Positions 17,370 to 26,556 are shown, numbered from the stretch's first letter. The stretch: 64,000 nt of DNA from DT-110 sp030148525 (GCA_965227445.1 OZ245751.1:3906001-3970000); one strand, 5' to 3'. Made by a program: numbers and translations. Notes: generated by a model not told the origin, from the letters alone.

Positions 17370-17834
17370 CGTTTTTTGTTTTTTGTCCATCGTAAATTGG
17401 GATTGAAAAGTACTCCTTTGGGAGTTCTTTTTCTGGCGATTTTGCCGGGTACGCACGCCCGAATATACAATTACGGGATGGAAACGCCTGATGGTCCCTT
17501 CCGGTTTTTGGCGAAAGCCGTAAAGTATACCGACAACGAAGTGGTTTTGCTACGCAGTACTTCGTGCCGGGATCCCAAACCACTTCCAGTCGGGTATATA
17601 TTCGCGTGAAATGGTTGGGCAAAGCCCTAACCTCTTCGGAAGCGGTATAACCACCAAGACCGCTGCTATGAGACCGGCCCCAGGCTGCCTGCCAGACCGG
17701 ATAACAGCCTGAATGGGCCCCACGCAAATGGTGTAGACAGGAGGTAGCTATAGTAATTCGTGGATAATCCGTGGGAGTCAGGTGAATCAAGGTTCATTCG
17801 AAACCGTATATTGCAAAGGCAAAACACAAAAACC
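17370..17834. other. Intergenic region with a dispersed repeat copy
   Basis: 465 bp between divergent genes. Its central part is copy 1 of the dispersed element (17526-17649). The flanks hold no convincing ORF or RNA; promoters for the PIG-L gene and the GH57 gene are expected here but no clear consensus is seen. Confidence 0.6.
17526..17649 (+). repeat. Dispersed palindromic element, copy 1
   Basis: 124 bp bounded by TATACCG and CGGTATA. Inside, in order: stem CGAAGTGGTTT against AAACCACTTC (17537-17586), a second palindrome around GGTATATATTC, then a hairpin (GGTTGGGCAAAGCCCTAACC). The same order occurs at 40355-40457 (reverse strand) and 49640-49760. In this copy the loop of the first stem is reverse-complemented compared with copy 3. 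No ORF. Confidence 0.85.
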
Positions 17835-20264
17835 ATGGCTGACCCCTCCAAGAAATACGTTTGTATTCACGGCCACTTTTACCAACCGCCGCGCGAGAAC
17901 GCTTGGTTGGAAATCATTGAGCAACAGGATTCTGCGGCACCCTTCCACGACTGGAACGAGCGCATCAATTTTGAATGCTACGCACCTAATACCGCGGCCC
18001 GACTCCTGGATAATGAGGATGCCATCGTAGGTATTCACAGCAATTACTCCCGCGTTAGCTTCAATTTTGGCGCTACCCTCCTGTCCTGGCTGAAGGAAGC
18101 AGACCCTACCACCTACCAGGCTATCCTGGATTCGGACAAACGGAGTCAGCAACGTTTTTCCGGGCACGGATCGGCACTTGCTCAGGTTTACAACCACCTG
18201 ATCATGCCCCTGGCCAATAAGCGCGATAAGGAATCTCAGATTATCTGGGGCATTCGCGACTTTGAGTTCCGCTTCGGTCGTAAACCGGAGGGTATGTGGC
18301 TGGCCGAGACAGCCGTCGATACCGAGACCCTGGACTTATTGGCCCACCATGGCATTACCTACACCATTCTGGCCCCGCGCCAGGGCAAGGCCGTGCGTAA
18401 GACAGGCTCAAAAAAATGGGAGCAATTACCACCGGATAGTATTGATCCCCGCCGCCCTTATCTGTATAAGCTGCCTTCCGGCAAAACCATAAACCTCTTC
18501 TTTTACCACGGGGGGATTGCCCAGGGGGTCGCTTTCCAGGGCCTACTAAATGACGGCCTGCGCTTTGCCCGGGCCTTTGATGAGGTATTTACCGAATCTG
18601 AAGAACCCCAATTAGCACATATCGCTACCGATGGTGAAAGTTACGGGCATCACCACCGCCACGGAGAAATGGCCCTGGCTGCTTGCCTGCGTCATTTTGA
18701 GGAAAGCGAAGATCTGGTGCTCACCAATTACGGACAGTTTCTGGAGTGGTTCCCGCCTACCTGGGAAGTAAAGATCCACGAGAACAGTTCCTGGAGTTGT
18801 GTGCATGGTGTGGAGCGCTGGCGCAGCAATTGTGGCTGTAACACCGGCGGCCGGCCCGATTGGAATCAGGAGTGGCGGGCCCCCTTGCGCAAAAGCCTGG
18901 ATTGGCTGCGTGATACCATTATTCCCGTTTACGAACGGGAGAGCGAAAAACACCTCGTGGATCCCTGGGCTACCCGCAACGAATACATCGAACTCATTCT
19001 GGACCGATCCGAAGAAAACGTCCAGGCATTCCTGGAAAAACACGCTAAAAACTATCCGGTATCCACCGCCGATCGCATCCAGATAATGCGGTTACTGGAG
19101 ATGCAGCGATTCGCCATGCTTATGTATACCAGTTGCGGATGGTTTTTCGATGAGATTTCGGGAATCGAAACCGACCAGATCTTGCAATACGCCGCCCGAG
19201 TCATTCATTTTTCGAAACAAACTGCCGGCCTTAATCTCCAGCAATCCTTCCTGGATCGCCTGCGCAAAGCACCCAGCAATATCCATCCCCACGGGGCCTG
19301 GTCGTACGAAAAACACATTCTGCCCCACCAGGTGAACCTGGTTGGTATGGCCATGCACTATGCCGCCTCTTCCCTATTTGAGGAATACCCCGAACACCTC
19401 GATATCTTCAACTACCGGGCCGATAGCGAAGTATTACACCGCCTGCAGGCGGGCATGCAAAAACTAAACATCGGCCGCACCACCGTCCGCTCTAAAACCA
19501 CCTTCTCGGAAAAGCATTTTAGCTTTGCCGTGCTCTACCTCGGGCAGCAAAACCTGATCGGGAATATCTCCATCAACATGGACCGGTCTGATTTTGACCA
19601 AATGACCAGCCGATTGAGCGAAGCTTTTCATCACTCTAACCTCGGGGAGGTAATCGGCCTGATGCAGGAGTCTTTCGGCCCCGAAAAGTTTACACTCGCA
19701 CAGCTCTTCCAGGAGGAAAAACGCTCGTTCTTGAAAGATATCACGGATCAAAACCTAAAGGGGATCGAACAGGCTTTCCGGGAAATCTATAACGAAAACT
19801 ACCAATTGATGACCAGTCATCAGCACAGCAATATTCCCGTGCCGGCTCCTTTCCTCAGCGCCGTTCAGTATATCCTTAACCTAGATCTGTTGCGGTTTTT
19901 TGAACAGCCCAACGCCTCCCGGCAAAACCTGCTTCAGATTCTTGGGGAATTCAAAAAGTGGAACATCCCGATCGAGAACACCCCTACCCTTGCCCTGAAG
20001 GCCGGAGAATATATCTACCGGGAGTTGCAACGCATTCTAAAAATTGGCATCCCCAATAGTCTGCCGGAACTGAAAAACCTGCGCCGAATGATCGCCACGG
20101 TGGAAGAGTCCCTTCCCGTAAGCATTGATTTTTGGAAGTCTCAAAATCTGTTTTATTCCATCCACAAAAACTACCATCGGCTGGCTCCGGATCAGCAGGA
20201 TAAAGAATGGGGAGACCAACTCAATAAATTGGGAACCTTACTCCGTTTCCGGATGCAGCAGTAA
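17835..20264 (+). CDS. Glycoside hydrolase family 57 / DUF3536 protein
   Basis: 809 residues from ATG 17835 (MADPSKKYVCIHGHFYQPPR); the open frame extends upstream to 17760, but the HGHFYQP motif normally lies near the N terminus. The GH57 catalytic-barrel blocks are HGHFYQPPREN, RFGRKPEGMWLAETAVDTET and HIATDGESYGHHHRHGE; the C-terminal half is the DUF3536 region. GH57 enzymes act on alpha-glucans (amylopullulanase, 4-alpha-glucanotransferase, branching enzyme). No signal peptide, so a cytoplasmic role in storage-glucan metabolism is inferred. Transcribed alone. Confidence 0.85.
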   Translation: MADPSKKYVCIHGHFYQPPRENAWLEIIEQQDSAAPFHDWNERINFECYAPNTAARLLDNEDAIVGIHSNYSRVSFNFGATLLSWLKEADPTTYQAILDSDKRSQQRFSGHGSALAQVYNHLIMPLANKRDKESQIIWGIRDFEFRFGRKPEGMWLAETAVDTETLDLLAHHGITYTILAPRQGKAVRKTGSKKWEQLPPDSIDPRRPYLYKLPSGKTINLFFYHGGIAQGVAFQGLLNDGLRFARAFDEVFTESEEPQLAHIATDGESYGHHHRHGEMALAACLRHFEESEDLVLTNYGQFLEWFPPTWEVKIHENSSWSCVHGVERWRSNCGCNTGGRPDWNQEWRAPLRKSLDWLRDTIIPVYERESEKHLVDPWATRNEYIELILDRSEENVQAFLEKHAKNYPVSTADRIQIMRLLEMQRFAMLMYTSCGWFFDEISGIETDQILQYAARVIHFSKQTAGLNLQQSFLDRLRKAPSNIHPHGAWSYEKHILPHQVNLVGMAMHYAASSLFEEYPEHLDIFNYRADSEVLHRLQAGMQKLNIGRTTVRSKTTFSEKHFSFAVLYLGQQNLIGNISINMDRSDFDQMTSRLSEAFHHSNLGEVIGLMQESFGPEKFTLAQLFQEEKRSFLKDITDQNLKGIEQAFREIYNENYQLMTSHQHSNIPVPAPFLSAVQYILNLDLLRFFEQPNASRQNLLQILGEFKKWNIPIENTPTLALKAGEYIYRELQRILKIGIPNSLPELKNLRRMIATVEESLPVSIDFWKSQNLFYSIHKNYHRLAPDQQDKEWGDQLNKLGTLLRFRMQQ

Positions 20265-20267
20265 TTC

Positions 20268-20321
20268 AGGTTTGAGGTTTGAGGTTTGAGGTTTGGGGTT
20301 TGGGGTTTGGGGTTTGAGGTG
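20268..20321 (+). repeat. Heptanucleotide tandem repeat (RGGTTTG)n
   Basis: Seven full units, AGGTTTG four times then GGGTTTG three times, plus a partial AGGTG, directly after the GH57 stop codon. It resembles telomeric repeats only superficially. Downstream to 20415 lies an imperfect series of GTCTCTTC-like words (20358-20426) with no gene. Confidence 0.9.
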
Positions 20322-20415
20322 AATGGAACTGGAGAGAATCAAGAGACTTTAGGGATAGTCTCTTCCGTCTCTACGTTCTCTTGGGTCTCTTCTATCCCTC
20401 TAGTCTCTTCGTTCA

Positions 20416-21294
20416 CTACCGTCTCTGCCCCCTGGCACTGCCCTGTACGATCTGGCCGAGGATATCTTCCACGGAGACGCCATTATCATCTAAATCATCA
20501 TCGTGGGCGGGTTGTACCTGTTTAACACGTAGTTTAGGGTTAACGAGTTCGTAATCAGCTTCATCGTACTCGTAGATGGACCAATTACCCCATTGGTATT
20601 CCAGAGCAGTCAGATTTTCGATCCAGTCGCCCGAGTTGAGGTAGGTTACCTGACGGTCTTTCGTATCGACGGTCCGCATTTGCGGGCGGTGGATATGTCC
20701 ACAAATGACGTAGTCGTATTCTTGCTCAGCGGCCAGTTTAATGGCCGTACTTTCAAAATCGCCAATGAATTTCACCGCTTCTTTTACACTATTCTTGACC
20801 CGCTTGGCAATCGACATGCGCGGCATTCCGAAAGTTGCCCGGATATTATTGAGCAGGCGATTGAACAGGATTAACCAGTCGTAAGACTTACCGCCAAGTT
20901 TTGAGATCAGAGGAGAATATTTAATGAACACATCGAAGATGTCACCGTGGAAAATCCAGTACGATTTGCCCTTGAGTTTAAGCACTAATTTGTCGCGCAG
21001 GTGAATATTTCCGCTGGAAAAATCGGAATAACGCCGCAGGGCGTCGTCGTGGTTACCCGTGATATAGTACACCTGCGTGCCCCGGGCAGCCATCTTAAGG
21101 ATGCGCTGAATGACCTGCATGTGTTCACGTGGGAAATAGCGCTTGCGAAACTGCCACATGTCGATGAAGTCCCCGTTGAGGATAAGGGTATCGACTTTGA
21201 TGCTTTTTAAGTAGTTCAATAGCTCCTTGGCGTGGCATCCGTACGTACCTAAATGTACATCGGATAAAACCACCATATCCAATTCTCTCTTCAT
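20416..21294 (-). CDS. UDP-2,3-diacylglucosamine diphosphatase-like metallophosphoesterase
   Basis: 292 residues. Calcineurin-like phosphoesterase motifs occur in order: VVLSDVHLG, LNGDFIDMW, YITGNHDD, IFHGDIFD and ICGHIHRPQ. Their spacing and the RYS/FSSG region fit the LpxH-related family, which hydrolyses UDP-2,3-diacylglucosamine to lipid X in lipid A synthesis. It is longer than enterobacterial LpxH by about 50 residues, with an acidic C-terminal tail. The Bacteroidota form may be a paralogue with another substrate. The start MKRELDMVVLSDVH is the normal N terminus. Confidence 0.8.
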   Translation of the reverse strand: MKRELDMVVLSDVHLGTYGCHAKELLNYLKSIKVDTLILNGDFIDMWQFRKRYFPREHMQVIQRILKMAARGTQVYYITGNHDDALRRYSDFSSGNIHLRDKLVLKLKGKSYWIFHGDIFDVFIKYSPLISKLGGKSYDWLILFNRLLNNIRATFGMPRMSIAKRVKNSVKEAVKFIGDFESTAIKLAAEQEYDYVICGHIHRPQMRTVDTKDRQVTYLNSGDWIENLTALEYQWGNWSIYEYDEADYELVNPKLRVKQVQPAHDDDLDDNGVSVEDILGQIVQGSARGQRR

Positions 21295-21430
21295 GGCCTT
21301 TACAGTCGTCGTGGTATTTCAATTATTTACCACGCAAATTGACCTTTATATGTAAAGTACACGTAAAGAATTATTTATGAAACAATTAAAATACTCAACT
21401 GGAATGTCCCAGAGGAGAGAGGCCGTAGGC

Positions 21431-21757
21431 CATTAACCGTTAACCTGGCTTTGCCTTTTGCACGCAGTGTCCGCTGTGAATCGCAGTGATACGCAGTGAA
21501 TAAAGGGCCGTGAACCGTGAGCCGTGAGCCGTGAACCGTGAGCCGTAATCCATTAACCGTTAACCTGGCTTTGCCTTTTGCACGCAGTGTCCGCTGTGAT
21601 ACGCAGTGAATGAAGGGCCGTGAGCCGTGAACCGTAATCCGTAAGCCGTAATCCATTAACCGTTAACCTGGCTTTGCCTTTTGCACGCAGCGTCCGCTGT
21701 GATACGCAGTGAATGAAGGGCCGTGAGCCGTGAACCGTAATCCGTAAGCCGTAGGCC
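21431..21757. repeat. Composite tandem array, three long units with nested heptamers
   Basis: Three units begin with CATTAACCGTTAACCTGGCT at 21431, 21551 and 21654 (spacing 120 and 103 bp). Each continues with TTGCCTTTTGCACGCAG, a GTCCGCTGTGATACGCAGTG block and a run of CCGTGAG/CCGTGAA/CCGTAAT heptamers. Units 2 and 3 are nearly identical; unit 1 is longer by one heptamer and a 10-bp insertion. Apparent ORFs inside (for example 21375-21804) are repeat artefacts. Confidence 0.9.
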
Positions 21758-21760
21758 ACT

Positions 21761-22180
21761 TTACTCTTCAACGGAGACCAATACCCGCGGAAAGCTATCG
21801 GCATCAGGTCGCTGCGGGTAGAGGATCAGGGTATCTGTCGACAGATATTGGATCGTATTTACCTGATCGGAGCCAGTGAGGTTGATGATAAGTTCGTTGC
21901 CCTTGCTTTGCAAGCTCCAGGTGCCCGTCTCCTCCAGGCCATCCATAGCCAGCGTCATGGAGCCATCGCGATTAAATACCACGCGGGCCTGGTTAAGGGT
22001 ATTCAGAATACTTTCCATATAGTTGATCTCACTTGGACTGGCCTCCCGGTTGGACATCTCCAAACGGGTTGCTTCCAGATCATACGCCCACGGACCCACG
22101 ATTTGTTGGCGAATTTTCTTTTCCTGACAGGCACTTACCAGGATCGTTAACAGAAAAAGTGTTAGGAATCTGTGTCGCAT
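21761..22180 (-). CDS. Lipoprotein, lipocalin-like size
   Basis: 139 residues. MRHRFLTLFLLTILVSAC is a lipoprotein signal with lipobox VSAC (Cys18). The mature part has alternating strands (ARVVFNRDGSMTLAMDGLEE, TGTWSLQSKGNELIIN, YLSTDTLILYP) that fit a small beta-barrel of the lipocalin-like type often seen in Bacteroidota (GTWxxxxxxxxL). Ligand unknown. The stop lies only a few bases from the repeat array at 21757. Confidence 0.75.
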   Translation of the reverse strand: MRHRFLTLFLLTILVSACQEKKIRQQIVGPWAYDLEATRLEMSNREASPSEINYMESILNTLNQARVVFNRDGSMTLAMDGLEETGTWSLQSKGNELIINLTGSDQVNTIQYLSTDTLILYPQRPDADSFPRVLVSVEE

Positions 22181-22210
22181 ACGTCAATGATTTGTTAGCA
22201 GCCAAGGGGG

Positions 22211-23071
22211 TTATCTGATCACCTTGGTACGTTTTTTACGAAATTCCCGGGGCGTCGTTCCGCTAATTTTGCGGAATTGTTTGTTAAAGTGAGATAGGTT
22301 GTTGAACCCACTCTCAAAAGAAACCTCGGCAATGCTCCGATGTTCGTCGGCCAGTAGCTGGCAGGCATGAGCCACGCGGAACTCATTGACGAACTGGGTA
22401 AACGTCTTTCCGGTCCACCGTTTCAAGTATCGGCAAAAAGCCGGCACCGTCATATTGATCAATTTGGCTACTTCCTCCAGGTGAATGTGTTCCTTAAAGT
22501 TAGCTCCCACGAATTCATAAATGGTTTGGATGCGCTCGAACTGTTGGGCATCCACCTCCAGAGGAAGCCCTTCAACGCCCAACAGGTCGTACTCTTCCGA
22601 ACGGGCCAGCTCATTCAGAATATCGAGCAGATATAACAAGCGTTCGAATCCTGGCAAGTCAAAAAGTTTTTGCAAACGCTCCCCGATCCGGGCCCGGACG
22701 GAGGGATGAAAACTGATTCCTTGCTTAGATCGTTCGAATAATTGCTTGATGGCACTCATCTCCGGTCGATCCAGAAAATGCTCCCCCATGAAGTGCTCGG
22801 TCATCTGGAGTACGATTTCCTGGTGATCTTCCCTGATCTCTTCGGAAAAGCCAAAGTGTGGCAGGTCGGGTCCCAGGAAGATAAGGTCGCCGTCGTTAAA
22901 ATAGGAAATATGACTACCGATATGGCGCTTGCCGCGACCATTCGAGATATATACGATTTCGTATTCGGGGTGAAAGTGCCACTGCGTGTTGCAGTTTTCC
23001 TGGTTGGAGAAACGACGCAATGTGAAAGAACTCCCAAAACCCGGTTCAATTCGTTCTAATTGTGCTTTCAT
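22211..23071 (-). CDS. AraC family transcriptional regulator
   Basis: 286 residues. The N-terminal cupin (about 10-100) reads WHFHPEYEIVYI and GDLIFLGPDLPHF, typical of sugar-sensing AraC proteins. The C-terminal double helix-turn-helix (about 185-280) ends SIAEVSFESGFNNLSHFNKQF followed by the TTPREFR signature. It is divergent from the MFS transporter gene at 23258 and probably controls it in response to its substrate; that link is inference from arrangement. Confidence 0.9.
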   Translation of the reverse strand: MKAQLERIEPGFGSSFTLRRFSNQENCNTQWHFHPEYEIVYISNGRGKRHIGSHISYFNDGDLIFLGPDLPHFGFSEEIREDHQEIVLQMTEHFMGEHFLDRPEMSAIKQLFERSKQGISFHPSVRARIGERLQKLFDLPGFERLLYLLDILNELARSEEYDLLGVEGLPLEVDAQQFERIQTIYEFVGANFKEHIHLEEVAKLINMTVPAFCRYLKRWTGKTFTQFVNEFRVAHACQLLADEHRSIAEVSFESGFNNLSHFNKQFRKISGTTPREFRKKRTKVIR

Positions 23072-23150
23072 GCTTACTTATTTAACAACGATACAACACA
23101 TAACTTCCCAAGAAGTTAATCTGGCATTAAAAACAGCCAAAATGCTGGTA

Positions 23151-23180
23151 GAATTGCCTGGCACCTCCACGTAATTTTGT
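23151..23180 (+). promoter_or_regulatory. Candidate promoter of the MFS gene
   Basis: TTG at 23154-23156 and TAATTTTG at 23172-23179 match the Bacteroidota -33 TTG and -7 TAnnTTTG elements, although the 15-bp gap is shorter than the usual 17-23. Confidence 0.35.
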
Positions 23181-23213
23181 GGCATAAGTTTCATACAACA
23201 TTCATTGATGAGC

Positions 23214-23248
23214 AGTGATGCGCCTTTTCTAAGGCGTATCACTTTTTT
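23214..23248 (+). terminator. Terminator-like hairpin just before the MFS start codon
   Basis: AGTGATGCGCCTT (23214-23226) pairs with AAGGCGTATCACT (23231-23243), one mismatch, 4-nt loop, followed by a T run to 23248. The T run ends 9 nt before the ATG at 23258. A complete intrinsic terminator in the 5' leader would be either an attenuator or the end of a short antisense/leader RNA. Confidence 0.6.
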
Positions 23249-23257
23249 AATTTTATT

Positions 23258-24448
23258 ATGGTAAGATCACCACATATCAAAAAGGACTATCGTTATTTTC
23301 TGGGTACGGGACTTATCTTTTTCTCGATGAACGTTCTGCTGGGAAGCTGGCTGACCCGGTTACCCGATCTGCAGGTACGCCTGCAACTGACCGAAGGTCA
23401 GCTGGGTATCGCTTTGCTTGGTCTTCCCCTCGGTGCCCTGGCCGGCAATGCCTGGTCGCGGTATTGGTTATCGCGCTTTCGGGTCGGTCAGGTAGCCTTT
23501 ATAGGTATACATTTGGTGATGGCCGGCGTCCTGCTTTTGTCGGGAGCTTTTTCGATGTACAGTATTCTGTTTTGTCTCTTTCTCGTAGGTATTGCCGATG
23601 GCACTACCAACGTAGCCATGAACACTACTGCCGACACCCTGGAGCGACGTTACCAAATGCAAATAATGTCATCCTGCCACGGTATGTTCAGTCTGGGTGG
23701 TTTTGTGGGCGCTATCTGCGGTGGCCTGGCCTCGGCTATTGGCCTTCCCCTGCCCTGGCAAATGCTAATCCTGGCCATTGGTCTCCTCTTTTTCTTACAC
23801 CGGTACCGTAGGTTCGTCTGGCGGGTAGCAACGATTAAATCCAGCACCGATTCGGAGCAACCAAAGCGATTGGGATGGCAGCGCATGCAGATCTTGCTTT
23901 GGCCCGCATTGATCGGTTTTTGTATTATGATCGGCGAGGGTGCGATTTCTGACTGGAGCCCTTTATTTATGCGTCAGGAGCGAGAAAGCGGTCCTTTGTT
24001 GGCAGCCATGGCTTACGGTGGTTTTTCCTTCTTTATGGCCCTGGGGCGCTTCAGCGGGGATCGAATCCGTCAGCGCCTTACATCTACTCAATTACTGAAT
24101 GGCGGAACTCTGCTGGGACTATCCGGTTTGGTCATTGCCTTGGGCTTACCGTGGGCCTGGACCGGGCTGCTTGGATTTAGTCTGACCGGCCTGGGTTTCT
24201 CCATTGTCGTTCCCGTCCTTTTTTCACTAGCCGCCCGACTGGTTCCCCACCGCCCGGATCAGGGGATTGCCTTTATTGCCAATACCGCAGTGGTGGGCTT
24301 TTTGATGGCCCCACCATCGATTGGTTTTCTGGCGGAGCATTTCGGTCTGGATATCGCACTCAGCCTGTTGATCGGACTGACCCTTATCGCCTGGATCGGA
24401 ACCAAAATTCTCGCTCGCCGGGTAAAAGCCGGAAGGGCTACTCCGTAA
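23258..24448 (+). CDS. MFS transporter
   Basis: 396 residues with twelve predicted helices. The GLPLGALAGNAWSRYWLSRF loop and the repeat at ALGRFSGDRIRQRL are the MFS signature loops. The SMNVLLGSWLTRLPDLQVRL N terminus with GIADGTTNVAMNTTADTLER is the pattern of the YbjJ/fucose-permease-like group, which includes sugar transporters. Divergent AraC regulator next door supports regulated sugar uptake or efflux. Its last 11 nt overlap the convergent porin gene. Confidence 0.87.
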   Translation: MVRSPHIKKDYRYFLGTGLIFFSMNVLLGSWLTRLPDLQVRLQLTEGQLGIALLGLPLGALAGNAWSRYWLSRFRVGQVAFIGIHLVMAGVLLLSGAFSMYSILFCLFLVGIADGTTNVAMNTTADTLERRYQMQIMSSCHGMFSLGGFVGAICGGLASAIGLPLPWQMLILAIGLLFFLHRYRRFVWRVATIKSSTDSEQPKRLGWQRMQILLWPALIGFCIMIGEGAISDWSPLFMRQERESGPLLAAMAYGGFSFFMALGRFSGDRIRQRLTSTQLLNGGTLLGLSGLVIALGLPWAWTGLLGFSLTGLGFSIVVPVLFSLAARLVPHRPDQGIAFIANTAVVGFLMAPPSIGFLAEHFGLDIALSLLIGLTLIAWIGTKILARRVKAGRATP

Positions 24449-26513
24449 AACGCCAGTCTATTCCTATCCGCAGGTTCGAACCACGCGGATAGGGATAAAA
24501 AGCAGTTTGGTAATACAGGCGATCGGGCAATAGTACTCCGGTGAGGTTAAACCAACGTACGAAGGCCCTGAATTTGGTCACTTTCAGGCTGAAAAAGGCA
24601 TCGACGGAGGGGTAAAAATCAACCTCCTGGGTATTCTGCAGACGGAAGTTGCCTACAACCGGCGAATAAGTGTCGGAGAAATAGGCGGTATTGTATCGCA
24701 GGTCAAATCCGATCCGGCTTTCCAGTACCTGGAACAAATCTCCGGCAAAGTATAAACTGTGCTTACCGTGAATCTCCGGCAGGCGGATGAAGGATTCGGA
24801 AGCGACCTGAAAACCGACCTGATTGGTCAGGAAGAATTTACCCGCGCGGAAAGTGTTTTCCACCATCAATTGCCCGATACTTATCGGGGTGCGGGTTTGT
24901 TGGACCAGGCCCTGTTCATCGTAGTAGATGTAGTTATTAATGAGGTGGTATCCACCAGTGAGACGAAGTTTCCAGTCGGGAATCCCAAAGGTGGCCGAAA
25001 TATTGGTCTCCAGGGTCTTCGCGAAGTTGTTATTCCACAGTTGCACTTCGGAAACATAAAAACGGTCCTGAATTACACTCGGTGTGTACAGTTGATTGAT
25101 CACCTGGCCGGTCAGGGTAAAAGGATCGCCCAGATCGAGGATGAGGTTTCCCTGTAGTCGGTAATCTCCGGCCTGATCCAGTAGTCCAAAATGCCCACTT
25201 GATTCCAGGCGGATCTTATCGCCCAGGGCTACATCCCACCGGCCAGTAAGGAAAAGATTCTGCACCGTCGAATCGGCCGCTTCCATATCGAGCCAGTGGA
25301 CTTGATGTTGCAGACCCACCTCCAGCAAGCCGCGACTAGCGCGGGGATCACGGTACCCTGCTTTTTCGGGGCGGAATGTCAGGATTTTCAGTTGGTTTTC
25401 CAGGCTTCGCTTGCGCAAAAAATTGCGCAATCCCCGTGGATCAGTATAGAACGGGCCGTATACCGTACTATCGGCACTTACATCGTTATCGAAAAAGGTG
25501 TACCTGTCGGAATAATAAGAAATGGAATGGCCAATCCAGTATTGCTGGCGATTGCTGTTGGCAGCCTCTGCAGGCGGAGAAGCAGGAAGCGGATCGGGTG
25601 GCATTTGCATGCTATCCGGACGCAGGGAATCGGGCTGGATCAGGGGGCGGCGAAAGTCAACCGGTGGTGCCTGTTTTTTGCCCGCAAAGGGCAGATTCCC
25701 AATACGCAAATACTGGGCGTAGCGGAAAGCCGCGTGCTGATTACGGGTTCCGGTATTATCGAGGAAGACCTCCGCTGATCCGGGTGTCGAAAACCCTCCA
25801 TTCTCTTCGTCTTCCGGTTCCACTGCAATGCCGCCGTTATTATCGTGTTCAAACTTATTGGTGGCCATCGACAGGAAAGCCATGTAGCGGCTATCCAGCC
25901 CACCAATCCAAAACCCCAACCCCAAACTGGTATTCCGGGTATTCTGCTCCGGGAATAAGGTTCTGGTACCCAGATAAGCCAGCCGACGGTAGTCGAGGGA
26001 GAAATTGAGTCCATTGGCAAAATTCCGGCTGAATTTGGCCGTGAAGTATCCATTGGCCTGCTCGCCGCCGGTATAGTAGGCCGTTTGGGTAAAGGCCTTT
26101 TCCAGGCGGTAGTGTCGAATACTATCCAGGGAAAGATGGTACAGGTCGTACTGATGAAATCCTACATCCAGTCCCCTGCGCCGGGCGGGCCGGTACCAGA
26201 GGGGCGTAGCGGCCGATCCGTTAACACCCAGATGCCGGTATTCATTGGCCAGCTTTCGGCTGGGCTCATTTTGCCGGAAGGCTATATCCAGCAGTGTATC
26301 GGAAAAGGCCTTTTCCTGATAGAAGCGATCAGACCGAAAGTAAAAAATTGGGAAGGTGTCGATCAGCACCTCGCCCTGAGGCACGGTGTCGTTAAAACCG
26401 CCGGGAGTCTGCCCGGGGAAACGACCACCCGTGCGCTGAGCAGACAGCGGTACCGCTATCCACATCAGGCAACACAGCATTCCCAACCAACTCACAATTC
26501 GCCTCATATGCAT
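24438..26513 (-). CDS. Putative porin (Bacteroidota outer membrane barrel)
   Basis: 691 residues (689 if the second ATG at 26507 is used, giving MRRIVSWLGMLCC). Signal peptide through LSAQ. Long beta-strand pattern with many aromatic-ended strands, and a C-terminal RIGIDWRFTE strand suited to BAM. Blocks such as FPIFYFRSDRFYQ near the N terminus, and SRNFANGLNFSLDYRR and LGLGFWIGGLDSRY mid-chain, match the Bacteroidota 'putative porin' family. A Pro-rich linker (about 280-320) interrupts the barrel. Not a SusC/TonB receptor: no plug domain is visible. Pore specificity unknown. Confidence 0.85.
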   Translation of the reverse strand: MHMRRIVSWLGMLCCLMWIAVPLSAQRTGGRFPGQTPGGFNDTVPQGEVLIDTFPIFYFRSDRFYQEKAFSDTLLDIAFRQNEPSRKLANEYRHLGVNGSAATPLWYRPARRRGLDVGFHQYDLYHLSLDSIRHYRLEKAFTQTAYYTGGEQANGYFTAKFSRNFANGLNFSLDYRRLAYLGTRTLFPEQNTRNTSLGLGFWIGGLDSRYMAFLSMATNKFEHDNNGGIAVEPEDEENGGFSTPGSAEVFLDNTGTRNQHAAFRYAQYLRIGNLPFAGKKQAPPVDFRRPLIQPDSLRPDSMQMPPDPLPASPPAEAANSNRQQYWIGHSISYYSDRYTFFDNDVSADSTVYGPFYTDPRGLRNFLRKRSLENQLKILTFRPEKAGYRDPRASRGLLEVGLQHQVHWLDMEAADSTVQNLFLTGRWDVALGDKIRLESSGHFGLLDQAGDYRLQGNLILDLGDPFTLTGQVINQLYTPSVIQDRFYVSEVQLWNNNFAKTLETNISATFGIPDWKLRLTGGYHLINNYIYYDEQGLVQQTRTPISIGQLMVENTFRAGKFFLTNQVGFQVASESFIRLPEIHGKHSLYFAGDLFQVLESRIGFDLRYNTAYFSDTYSPVVGNFRLQNTQEVDFYPSVDAFFSLKVTKFRAFVRWFNLTGVLLPDRLYYQTAFYPYPRGSNLRIGIDWRFTE

Positions 26514-26522
26514 AAAAACAGG

Positions 26523-26556
26523 ACTCCGGACCCAGGTGAATGGTTGGGTCCGGAGT
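26523..26556 (-). terminator. Terminator between fabI and the porin gene
   Basis: ACTCCGGACCCA (26523-26534) pairs perfectly with TGGGTCCGGAGT (26545-26556). On the reverse strand the stem is followed by CCTGTTTTT, consistent with the end of the fabI transcript just before the porin start. Confidence 0.7.

Noticed and set aside
20268..20321. Telomere-like GGTTTGR repeat
   Set aside because: Within a bacterial chromosome segment between two genes, and other heptamers occur nearby; no sign of a replicon end.
21375..21804. Reverse ORFs with repeated VNGLRLTVHGS segments
   Set aside because: They arise from the composite tandem array and heptamers, not from a protein gene.
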